Positions 10,076 through 20,601 of a stretch of 64,000 nucleotides of DNA are shown piece after piece. A program made the position numbers and the translations under genes. A model generated the notes under the pieces. It made no database searches. It had not been told where the DNA came from and worked only from the letters and a program-made list of their open reading frames with translations. The DNA comes from Tricholoma matsutake (Eukaryota; Basidiomycota; Agaricomycetes; Agaricales; Tricholomataceae), in assembly GCA_026075535.2 (NCBI GenBank), contig AP026542.1, positions 10,354,001 to 10,418,000 of the forward strand, written 5' to 3'. The stretch's first letter is position 1. Each line of letters opens with the position of its first letter.

Positions 10076-13000
10076 ATGCCTAGAGGACACACTCGCACCA
10101 TCATTGGAAGAATCACCCAGATGACTGTCGTTCACTCCCAGACATCACGGGGACCCAGGGATCACCTTGTACCAGTTCAGCAAAGTCCTCAGTCAACTCC
10201 AAGGCATAAGAAGGCAAAGAGAAGTGCACCAGTGACAGGATCGGCGACCACATCCAACACCAATATAACATCTCTGATGTCTGATGAACCAATTGAGCAT
10301 CATGCTCTAAATTTCATTGCAGATCTTGATCCCCCCTCTTCAAAGGTGACTTATTATGGCTACCACATTTACTATGCTAATATTACCCTCAGACACCTCA
10401 AGATTACATCGAAGAATGGTTGCCTAAAAAGGCCATGTATTTGGAAGCACTACTATCCAATGAAGTACCTGATTGCATGAAATGCAATTTGTGTGGGGAT
10501 GATGCTGCTACCTGGCGATGCCGAGACTGTCTTTTCAATCCCATGTCTCTGGATAACCAGGGACAAAGTGAGCAACATGCATCCAGGGCAAAGATTTGCC
10601 CAGAACATGGTTTTGGATCCACAAGGGACTCGATGCCCACTGTGGAATCCGAGAAGATCACCAACTTTTTGCATCCCTAGCTGCAGGCAGCAGAGACGCC
10701 CAGTTGGAGAGCAAAAAGTTTGACTTCCAGGGGGGTTCTCCTGCTGCCATGATAACCATGCTTCTAACCCATTTCACCGCATCGACCACTGGACAGGTTC
10801 CTATTTTGAACCAGCTTGGTTGTTCCAAGTCAGGTTAGTTTTACATCTTGGTCACAATGGTGCATCCTGCCCAAGTTACTTTCACCCATCGGCGCCAGAT
10901 GTGGTTGGACAAGAGGCCGACAATTATGAAGATGATTTGGATAATGCAACAGAAGGTGATGGAACCAACAACATTGTCAAGGAGATGAAAAGGTTTACCA
11001 GTGTTTATGACCTTGGTCCCCCAACTTTCCCAACGCTGATGGATTGTCACAAATTGACAGTAATTGATGTTTCCAGTGTACATTGTATGTGGGTCAAGTG
11101 GTGTAATTGCCCTAATTCCCGTCAAGAGCAGGAAAATCACTTGTTGCAATCGGGGCTTTTCCCGGTCAGCTACAAAAATATCAAGACCACATTCACATTT
11201 AAAGTCCTCGATGATGTGCAATTGTCCAATCTGGAATGTAAATCTTCAGCCTATCAATACTACCAGAAGCTCTGGTGCATGACTTCACCCTTATTTCCTA
11301 GTGCTGTGGCAGTATGATTGATATACTACAGTTGTCAATATCTCTGACATTGGTACTTGAGGATTGATACAGGGAGCTTCTCAGGGCAAGCCGGCTATGG
11401 TGAATGTTGAAACATTTGAAGCCGAGAGGCCGCTGGGGAGAATCACAGTCCAGTGCCGGTGGCTCATCAGCGGCTGCAATGCATGGTGCAACTGACATCC
11501 CAACATTTTGTGCTGCATGTCCTCAGCCTGGTGTCAATCTGCTGGAAAATTGGACCAAGGATCCTGACCAGTAAGTCAAATCGCATGAATTGGAATGTAT
11601 TTAATGTAATCTTGCCTCAGAATGGCATACACTTGGACTTTTGTCATGGATGGAAACTTCACCGCTGTTCATCAGAAGCATGAAAATGCTCACCGTGATA
11701 TTAAGCTCAGTCATGATGATTTTTTCATGACCGAGCTGAATCACTACAAAGCACACCTCACCGTTGCTAAGGAAGTCACAGAGGTAAGATATTTGAAAGA
11801 CTTTCAGCGTATTTACTAACTCCAAATTAGAAACCGACCTGCAATGAGCATCATGCTGTAAATGACTGCTTCATCAAATACAAGGGTCTTGATGTAACTG
11901 GTGTCAGTGCAACTGCTTGTGGCCATCATGGTTGCTTCTGCCCCAGTGTGGTGGTTGACTTCCAAAAAGGGGAACAGTGAGATAACTTCACATTTTGAGA
12001 GACATTGTGTAATGTTTTCTAGACAAGCAAACATGGACTATTCTTTATCTGAAGCCTTGAAAAACACTAATATCACCAGACTCAAGAAAATCATTTTGAT
12101 TTATGATATAATGTGCCAGTATTGGAAGAGGCTCAGACTTTGGATGGAGGAGAGTCAGTATATCCAGCTACCACTCGGCATTGCCATTCTGCATGGTATT
12201 GGTCTTTTCCATGTCGGTAGCCACGTCTGGCAATGTTTCTCACGCTTTTCACCGAGTTTCATTCCCAGCACCGGACAAGTGGATGGAGAAATCCTTGAAT
12301 CATTGTGGTCAGTGTTGAATGAAATCTCACCTAGTACCCAAAATGCTACCATTTCTGGACGGATTGAAACCTTGGATGATCATATGGGGGATTCCAACTT
12401 CAAAAAAATGCAGGACATAGGTGAATACATGTTTGTACCTTGTGCCAGATTGACTTGGAACAAGATGTAGTGGTTACCACTGCCTGCCGATTCAGAGCTG
12501 CTGTGGCAGGTGAGGAGGAAAGTCAGGTGGACCTATTGCAGTACACAGCAAACTCAGACCCTGAGGAGATTGCAACCTGGAAAGAATTGGAAAAACACTT
12601 GCAGGCAACACGTCTAACCGATCCAGAAGCAATGGACATCTATGATATAAACCCTGGTCAGGTAGTGGTCACACGAAGCGACCTTCAAATGAACCTTCTA
12701 GAGGATGAAGATGAAACCAGTGATGGAAAGTGTGAAGCCACCTGGGTTGCTCTTGGCCTCAAACTTGAGGAAGCCCAGTGCATATCCAGCCATTGCAAAA
12801 TATTCCTATGCTAACTAGTATCAGACTGGCTCTTTGGAGTTTATACGTCAACAGCGTTCAGTATTGTCCAAGGCCGATAAGCTGAAGATTGCAACAAAAC
12901 AGCAAAACCTTGATACCAGAGTGGATTCCTTCATTACTAAATCAGAACAATTTGTGAACAATGACACATTGGATACACTGCAAAAGCTTAATGACTCGCC

Positions 13001-13913
13001 ACCAAGACCAGTACTCCCATCACAAGCTCCCGATTACCAGACTAACTTGGATGACAATGATCAAAGCAACCCATTTATTACAAGGCCCCAGGTAACAGCA
13101 GTCCATACTGCTGAAACATGCCCATTACCTCTTCCCTCTACATTTGGCTTTCCACAAATTACTCAGCTTGGTTTGGATTCCATCGCCGAGAAAGAGTTGA
13201 GATTGAGGGAAGGACAAGCAAACGATGAGCTCCAGGGTGTTAGAATGGCCCTTGGTGAGAAATCTTTCTTATTCAGAAAGAATTTACATCTTGCCACCTC
13301 CAGGAACAAAAAGGGAAGGGCTTGGTCAAAGGTGCATGCTATTAGCTGCCAGGTTCAAGCACATTGTCAGGTATACAATGTTACGAGGGCTGCAATGGTA
13401 TCATTGGGATGTTCACCTGAGATGCAGTCCAAGTATCAGGTATTGTGCCAGGACGAACTCAAGATTTCAACTGCCGCAGTGAGGGGTGGTACCGGCAATG
13501 CTGAGGGTGGAAGCCGGAGACAGGATGAACCATTGCTATGGTTTTGGACCATTAATGTCCAAGCCGATGTCGAGGCAAGCGAAATGATGAAAGAATGTAA
13601 GTACACCTCAATTCACTTTAATGAGTGACTTCACTATTATTTAGTCTACAGGGTGCACTGGTTACGGGCAAATGTCAAACATGATAGATGGTTGGAGGAG
13701 TTATCAATTACTAGTCATGAAATGGCTTGGATCCCATGCTATTTTCTTCACAGAGCAGAGGTCTGGGTTAACTGCTTGGAAACTCAGACCTTGCCGGGAG
13801 CTGTGGCATATACCAAACATCAGGCGGCAAACTGGAAAAGGATGGCCACTTCCTCTGTGCGTATTTTCAAAGCCATACATCCACAGGTAGGAAATGTCTG
13901 GGGTTTTGAGTAG
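10076..13913 (+). pseudogene. KDZ transposase with CxC2-like zinc cluster
   Basis: The start MPRGHTRTIIGR fits the family. Introns, all GT...AG: 10346-10392, 11312-11361, 11571-11620, 11784-11830 (branch site tactaac), 11977-12022, 12421-12470, 12778-12824 and 13597-13644. The CxC2 region shows CNLCGDDAATWRCRDCL near 10480, then SCCHDNHASNPFHRIDHW near 10745, VLHLGHNGASCP, and TTFTFKVLDDVQLSNLECK. The transposase core follows: FCAACPQPGVNLLENW, FVMDGNFTAVHQKH, ACGHHGCFCPSVVVDFQKG, IYDIMCQYWKR, VDGEILESLWSVLNEISP. The conserved acidic residues of DGNF, YDI and GE...E are present. Damage: TGA at 11365-11367 and near 11398, about 200 bp of extra sequence inside the zinc cluster (about 10535-10735), and a frameshift near 12830. 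The family call is firm; the copy is inactive. Confidence 0.9.
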
Positions 13914-14022
13914 CCAGGTAATTGGAAGGATGCCATGTTTGGCAGCCTACACTAGACTTATGTTTATGGGAAAGACAGGATCAAATTATCTTTGTTGGAT
14001 GGAAGTAGGAACCATCAGTTAC

Positions 14023-14390
14023 TGTTAAGAACTGATCCTAGGGGCCGCTTTGGAATCCATCTGGACACTGCGGGTGATGATAGCAGGAGATTGTCGAGTT
14101 GATGCAGATTCTGCGGGAGGGGGAACAGAAAGGACTTGGCTTCAGCTTGTAAGAAGCTGTGCCCTTCACCTCATCTGGTGTCCTAATTTCAAGTCAAGGG
14201 TTTAGAGGTAGGAGCGGAATAGTGCAGGTAGACACGGGGAGGAGTATGGAGGGACTTAGGTTGAGTTCAGATGAGACTAGAACTTCAGAGGGAGACTAGA
14301 GGTTGAGTCGAATGTAGTTCAGACTCTTAGAGGACAGGGGTTGGAGTAGGAGGAGGTTTTAGATTGGCAGGGTAAGTCGAGTCTATATCT
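14023..14390 (-). repeat. Truncated 3' LTR of Gypsy family C
   Basis: This stretch matches 17545-17912 nearly base for base, from tgttaagaactgatcctagg to gtaagtcgagtctat. The inner 315 bases of the LTR are absent; the join to family A gag sequence is near 14390. Confidence 0.9.
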
Positions 14391-14532
14391 ATGCTTGGTA
14401 TGAGGCTGCTTCACTCTGTGATGAGAACTGACTCACCAATGCAGCATTTAATGCTGCATTCTGTGCTCCAACTACCACTCATGCACCTACACCTTCAATC
14501 AAACCCTCCCCTGCCCTAACCCCATTCCTGTC
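14391..14532 (+). repeat. Fragment of Gypsy family A gag at the family C deletion junction
   Basis: The sequence tgcttggtatgaggctgctt through ctgccctaaccccattcctg matches family A gag, complement of about 28300-28470, in the opposite orientation to the family C element around it. It covers almost exactly the 132 nucleotides missing from the family A copy at 59657. Its role is unknown; it marks a chimeric junction, through template switching or repair. Confidence 0.82.
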
Positions 14533-15990
14533 CACCAGACTCTGAGTGGGATGACAATGTCTGAATAGCTGTTAATGAAGCGGCAGTAAAAGTTGCAAAA
14601 GCCTAAGAAAGATTGAATGTCCTTAACTTTCCTAGGCCCGGGCCAGTCAAGCATGGTTTTGACTTTATCCTTGGACATCCGCAGTCCATCCAGTGAAAGG
14701 ATGAAACCTAAATATTCGATGGTGTCTTTGTGGAACTCACATATCTGTGGAGAGGCGTAAAGTCCATTTTTCCAGAGACGGCGGAGGACTTCTTTGACGT
14801 GAGCCCTGTGCTGGGACTTGTCATTGGAATAGGTTAGGATGTCGTCGAGGTATACAATGACACAAACATCCAGCATGTTGCTGAAGATGTCATTCATAAA
14901 CTGCTGGAAAGCTGCGGGTGCATTAGTGAGCCCAAAGGGGACCAACAACCACTCGAAGGATCCGTAGCGGGTGCGGAAAGTAGTTTTCCACTCATCACCA
15001 TCAGCAATGCGGACTAGGTGATAAGCGTGCCGCAAGTCTATTTTGGTGAACAAGCGGGCTTTGCAGGGAGAGTCAAGTAGGTTGGAAATGAGAGGAAGTG
15101 GGTAGCAGTCTTTCTTTGTAAGACAGTTAAGTCCTCAGTAGTCAACACAAAGTTGGAGACTACCATCCTTCTTCTTGACGAAGAGAATAGGGGCACCATG
15201 TGGCGACTTGGATGGGCAGATGAAACCTGAGCAGACGTTTTCATCAATAAAGACTTGTAAGGCTTCTAATTCAGAGGGGGAGAGAGAATACATTCGGCCC
15301 AGAGGCAGAGGAGTATTGTCTTCTGTTTCTATCTTGAGGTTGTGGAGGAAGGGTGTCTGCCTTATTCTTATTAAAGACGTCGGCAAATTCATGATATTCG
15401 TTGGGAATGTCAGATAAATCCGGCGGGGGTGAAGATTGGGTAGAGCGGGCGGATAGCCCTTCTGGAGCGAAGGTCATCTGGAAAGCTACTGCCCCAGGGA
15501 GTTTGCTGGCATGCGCATAAGCAGCAGCATTGATGAAAGAGATGTCAGGAGGTGTAGACTTAGGAGGAATGGGGGTTTCAGAAAATGCAGAAGAGTTGAG
15601 GATTTCTACTGGAAGATTCAGGGACAAAGGTGACATCAGGGGTGCTGGACCTCTATGATCTGCAGAGCGGAAAGCGAGTTGGCTTGAAGACCAGTCAATC
15701 AACAGATTGTATTGCTTCAGCCAGTTATGACCGAGTACGGTGGAACAGGAAGAGTCGAGCGAGGTTACATAAAATGACAAATTGAATACTTCACTGGCAG
15801 GGAAGGTGACCGGAAGTTTGACGACCTGAGTTATGGTGGAGTTGCAAGTTCCATCAAAGAGTTGTAAACCAATCGGGTTAATGGATTCCGTGCTGAGTTG
15901 GTTATTCAACATGAAAGAGGAGTCAAGGAAGCAGTGGGAGGAGCCAGAGTTGATAAGGGTTCAGAAAGGGGTGGAAGATTCGGAAAAGGT
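14533..15990 (-). pseudogene. Gypsy family C protease and reverse transcriptase, truncated
   Basis: Read from the right: the protease starts near 15960 with LINSGSSHCFLD, where Asn replaces the expected catalytic Asp, and continues with TVLGHNWLKQYNLLIDW. A frameshift near 15390 leads to the RT start ([32 protein letters not shown]). A TGA follows CVDY at 15133-15135, where arginine is expected. The RT continues with [31 protein letters not shown] and the intact catalytic box VIVYLDDIL, and ends near 14560 at [14 protein letters not shown] sequence. RNase H and integrase are gone. Loss of the protease Asp together with a stop and a frameshift shows the copy is dead. Confidence 0.88.
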
Positions 15991-16154
15991 TAAAAGAATG
16001 GTTAAGGAGTCAGGGTTGGAAAGAGCGGATGCATTGAGACGAACGTAGGCAGCCAAGTGGGTAAGGTCAACGCAACCCCCAGCCCTAATGGCTGTATCCT
16101 GAGGGTTGTGGACTATTTTTCCAAGTCCACAGAATCGGGAACCACAGCGGATGC

Positions 16155-17210
16155 ACAGGCTTTTGCGGCTTTAGATTTCGGGCAGTTTCCTGCTACGTGC
16201 CCTTCCTCACCGCAGTGGAGACAAAGTCATTCTCTCATGCGATGTTCTTGTTCCTCCCCAGTAAGCTTGCCGTTCTTCCCCAACTTATCAGAGATGGATG
16301 ACTTGGGCTTGTCCCAGGAAGTGTTCTTTGTCGTGGAAGGCTGCTGATTGGAGATGTTACCGCAGGTGGAGTTTGAAGATGCTTGGTTTGTCGACAGGGA
16401 AGGGCTTTTTGAAGAGTCCTTCCAACTAGAGTTAGTGATGTTACTGGAATTCTTTGTTTCAAAACAGGATTCGTCTTCTTGCATCCAGTAGATGTCATCG
16501 CTGTCCTGCACTTTCAAGCGCAGTTCTGTGAGAGTATTGGGTTTACCACCCCGGAGAACTTCTATGTGAAGCTGGAGTGGAAGACCATGGAAATAGTGGT
16601 CACGAAGGGCTGCTTCATTCCAGTTGACCCTAGAAGCTAATTCCCAGAAGTCAACATTATATTTCGTGATATGACCACCTTTCTTCATTGCTAAATCAGA
16701 GAGAGCTTTTTCTGCATCTCTGACTGGGTCGTGCAGACTGAAGTTGCTTTCCAGCTCGGCCAGGAAAGCTTCATAGTCCCACATCCAGTGTGCAGAATCT
16801 GTCGGGTCATTCAGACCAGGCTCAAACCAACTGAGAGCTGATCCCTTAAGATAAGAAAGGATGAATATGATCTTTTTCTCATCAGAGGAAAATACATGCA
16901 GACGGTTGTGGAAATGAAGATTGCAGGAGACTAAGAAGTCTCTAAGTTTCTTCAGATTGGCACTGTCAAAAGTGTCGGGCTTGCGAACTTTAATTTTTTC
17001 GGTCTTGAGTGTGTTATTCTGATGAAGGGTGTGGATACTCTCCGAGAGGTTGTAAAGGACATCTATGAACCTATCCCCTGGGTCAGGGTTTTCCCCCACA
17101 GGAGGTTGATCCTCAGGATCATTGGGATCAGGGTCACCCCCAGGGCTGTCAGGACCACTAGAGTCGTTGGGTCTGCCGGGGGGTCCGTCCTCTAGACCAG
17201 GATCTTCCAA
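16155..17210 (-). pseudogene. Gypsy family C gag with CCHC zinc knuckle
   Basis: An acidic proline-rich N-terminus is followed by a retrotransposon gag domain (FILSYLKGSALSWFEPG; FLAELESNFSLHDPVRDAE; DHYFHGLPLQLHIEVLRGG) and a Ser/Thr-rich linker. A TGA at about 16228 splits it from the zinc knuckle CLHCGEEGHVAGNC just downstream. Arginine (CGA) would fit the stop. The protein would coat the element RNA in the virus-like particle. The frame is otherwise open for 327 residues. Confidence 0.88.
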
Positions 17211-17544
17211 CCCAAAGGGTTCAGGCTGGTTGATGCCTCCTACGTACTCAAGGGGAGTTCTTGATCAAAAACCTTCTGGGTTGCCAGAAGGTTGCGGGGC
17301 ACGGGCAGACATGAGGTTGGCACTGATTGAGGGAGCTCCTGAGCCGATTTGTCAAAAGATGTTTGAGAGTCTGGAAGACACTCCAAAAGTAGTGACGGGT
17401 CAAGGGTCAGAAAGGGTGGATCACTGGATTGCAGAGATCCCTGGAATAGTACCAGCGCATTGGGAGTTTCTTGTTGTGCACTGGTGGGTCTTGGTAGGGG
17501 TCATAGAGAGGAAATGGATGAGTGAAGTGTGAGTTTGTATATAC

Positions 17545-18227
17545 TGTTAAGAACTGATCCTAGGGGCCACTTTGGAATCCATCCGGACACTGCGGGTGAT
17601 GATAGTGGGAGATTTTTGAGTCAATGCAGATTCTGCAGGAGGGGGAACAGAAAGAACTTGACTTCAGCTTGTAAGAAGCTGCACCCTTCACCTCATCTGG
17701 TGTCCTAATTTCAAGTCGAGGGTTTAGAGGTAGGAGCAGAAAAGTGCGGGTAGACGCGGGGAGGAGTATGGAGGGACTTAGGTTGAGTTCAGATGAGACT
17801 AGAACTTCAGAGGGAGACTAGAGGTTGAGTCGAATGTAGTTCAGACTCTTAGAGGACATGGGTTGGAGTAGGAGGAGGTTTTAGATTGGCAGGGTAAGTC
17901 GAGTCTATGTCGATATACAAACTGAGGAATACAAGATGAAACTAACTAAGCTTAAATACTAGAGTCCAGAATAAGAGCAGAATGGAAATGGAAACTGTGG
18001 CAGTGTCTCAACTGCATAGATAAATTGCCTGGCGGAGGCCACACAGGAATCTGTAGTCAAATTTGCAAAACTAGATGGCAGCTGTGGATGCTGTACAAGG
18101 CGGCCTGGCGCACAGCAGAGTGGCAGTGCAAGGGGGCCAGAACAGAGGTGGAAGGAGTTGGGTTAGAAAAGCGGAAAAGGGATAGGAAGGTTGCAGGTTC
18201 CGAGCAGATGAGGAACGGATTGTGACA
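17545..18227 (-). repeat. 5' LTR of Gypsy family C (683 bp)
   Basis: On the plus strand it runs from tgttaagaactgatcctagg to cggattgtgaca, and the duplication gttac follows directly. On the coding strand it therefore starts TGTCACAATCC and ends TTCTTAACA. Its left part matches the truncated LTR at 14023, and a central block matches 5717-6277. Confidence 0.9.
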
Positions 18228-18232
18228 GTTAC

Positions 18233-19060
18233 TACAATTAAAAGAACTGGAAGTTACTATACCTTCGTTGCATGGAAGTAGGCACGAAGGTTAAGGAATG
18301 AAAAATAAGTTGGGCATAGTCACATAATAGGAAAATACCGCATCAATAGGATAATGTCGGCGCTGCTGGATGTGGATGGAAGGGTAATAAAGATATATGG
18401 TGCCATTGCCAGGATGCATATCGCCGGCATGTTGTTGTTGTATTCACCTGTGGCTGTGCTGGCGGCGAGGGTGATTGTGTCAGCGATGTGTGTAGCTGTG
18501 CCAGCACCATGGGAGTGTGTTGGTAGCATGGGGTGGTTGTAACTCACTGTAACACATACATTGGTATATCAGGTGTTGGTGAGTTGGTGATGCAGCATAG
18601 ATGGCTATGCTATCACCGGTGGCTGTGTCGGCGATGTGTGTGGTGTGCCAGCACAGTGGAAGTGTATAATGAGGCATCCATGTAGCTCTTTTGTAATGTA
18701 CTCCACAAAATGTAGAAAGGAACATCATAACGTCCCACTGTACTGGTAAGGAGCTTGTACAGCACAGTTTGTTATAACTCATGATCCCATGTTATAATGC
18801 CTTTGCTGCCTGCCACCACACCTCCACCACCATGTTATAATTATGTCCATTGCAACCTGTTTTCCTGCCACCACGTTATAATTCATAACCCACTGTTTGC
18901 TCACATTATAACACCTTTGCTGCCCGCCGCCACACCTCCACCACTGTGTTATTAGTAGTGATGGGGACTGGACAGAGGCCAAGTCACACCATGACCATAC
19001 TTGATCTTCTCTTCCAACTGTTTGACAGAAAAATTCAATGTGCATTTGAACTATACTATA
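18233..19060. repeat. Non-coding KDZ interior with degenerate internal repeats
   Basis: No gene was seen. Two related blocks (about 18420-18540 and 18600-18680) share gtggctgtg, tcagcgatgtgtgt and gtgccagcac. 18790-18960 repeats a phrase around ttataatgcctttgctgcct and gccaccacacctccaccac. These look like decayed duplications of regulatory or spacer DNA inside the transposon. Confidence 0.55.
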
Positions 19061-19064
19061 ATGA

Positions 19065-19765
19065 CGAGCATCAATATGATCGCTCAAATAGCATCAATAG
19101 ATCACAGTGAGACATTCTCCTTCTCAAGTAACAAAACAACAAAAAAAAAAACCTCCTTCTCAAGTAAAAATAAAAAATTGAGAACTCGGAATGCTGCAGT
19201 GTACTGCAGTCAGACATACTGGCCTATTATCATTGGGGTCCCTTACCATCATCGTTGCAGGCTATTGCAGATCAGACTCTATGTTTTATATAATAGCACA
19301 TTGTGAACTCACCATATCTTGCTAACCTCTTAGATCAGTGTAATCGAATGGAGATTTGCTTGTGCTCAAAATGCGCTCAAAATGCGCTCAAATCATGCTT
19401 AGCACTAGTTCGTGTCCATCAGAATTTATTACATACAAGCACCTTTGAAATTGTAATTATCTTCCATTCTCAATGAAAAGGACTATACAGGACGTGGAGG
19501 CAGCGGCCAGGAGAGGTCTAAGTTTAACATTGAAGTAGTGTCACCAGTTTGTCATACTATAATATCTCTCAGTGCCTCGGGACATAATCTCCGAAAAATC
19601 TCGATGTGTATGATCGCTTGGTGCAATGGCTGCCATTCAATAGCATCAATATGATTGCTCGGCGAGCTGTTCAATAGTATCAATAGATCACAGTGAGACA
19701 TTCTCGAGCTCACATAGAGCAAAAACCTCCTTCTCAAGTAAATTGAGAACTCGGAACTGCAAGCC
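19065..19765. repeat. Dispersed direct repeat pair in KDZ interior
   Basis: About 19065-19200 and 19645-19765 share atcaatagatcacagtgaga, acctccttctcaagtaa and attgagaactcgga. The sequence between them (19200-19640) shows no gene. The following stretch, 19770-19870, with a gtaagt...poly-T phrase, resembles 54345-54440. Confidence 0.6.
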
Positions 19766-20254
19766 ACACCACACACAAAACGGGCCCAAATGACATTTCC
19801 CAGGTAAGTTAATTTCTGGTGTTTTTTTTTTTTTGCTTTCTTCAACTGACTTGTGTTTTCATTAATTTGACTGTGTTGCAACACGACGACCCCAAAACAA
19901 CATAGTCATGCCTGACAACTGAGGAACTGACACGCTCCTAGCCAGTTGATTGCATTACAATGTAGCTTCCCTTCCGAGTCACTAAGATGATAGATCTGTA
20001 CGTTATGCTTGACCTGTGTTGTTGCTCCCCCTACGTTATAATTCAGTCCAGTAAGATCTGCATGTTATTACTCAGTTCATATGACAGGACACATGCTGTA
20101 AGGTAATGCATTTTCCCGGCTGCTACAGGAAGGTCGGAGTTAAGGATGTTTGCCACAACCTGCATGTCATTCTTGGACGTCATATAATCTACAGACCACT
20201 TGAGACTATTCCGGCGCTGCCAGATGACTGATTGATGAAATGCAACAACACAAC

Positions 20255-20505
20255 CTACGTAACCTTTTTTGCCCTTGTACCCTTCTTTGGTGGAGCATAT
20301 CCTCCATTCTTGAGATGGTCAGGTAAATTGGATACACGACGCGACTTTGGTGGCTGCTCGGGAGCTCCCCCTCCCCCTGATACCTCCTTGCCCTGCACTG
20401 CCTCACCTGCCTTCCTCTTCCTTCCGTTGCTCCCTTGTGGCAAGAGGATTAAAGGTGTACCAAGTGAAGTCGTGGGTATATTAGGGTATATTGAGGCTGA
20501 AATAT
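20255..20505 (-). CDS. Possible last exon of an unknown minus-strand gene
   Basis: The minus-strand frame ending at 20255 reads as a basic, low-complexity C-terminus (NGRKRKAGEAV, PPKSRRVSNLPDHLKNGG, YAPPKKGTRAKKVT). It is preceded on that strand by a pyrimidine-rich stretch ending in cag/aag, which could be a 3' splice site near 20440. It resembles tails of hypothetical basidiomycete proteins, but I cannot find the upstream exons. Sequence 19870-20254 and 20506-20601 shows nothing else. Confidence 0.35.
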
Positions 20506-20601
20506 GACCTGTAAATAGTCCTCAGGGACAGTCTGATGCAATATCAAGGTACCTAATGTATTTGCCAGCACAACCTGTCTACTGCATCCACATTGACTAT
20601 C

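Larger units (their letters stand above)
14023..18227 (-). mobile_element. Ty3/Gypsy family C, internally deleted, minus strand
   Basis: The element is bounded by gttac at 14018-14022 and 18228-18232, a perfect 5-bp target duplication. The 5' LTR is 17545-18227 (683 bp). The 3' LTR keeps only its outer 368 bases (14023-14390). Gag, protease and most of the RT remain on the minus strand. The rest of RT, RNase H, integrase and the inner 3' LTR are missing, and a fragment of family A gag sits in their place (14391-14532). It is inserted about 110 bases after the KDZ transposase stop codon and is younger than the KDZ element. Confidence 0.88.
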
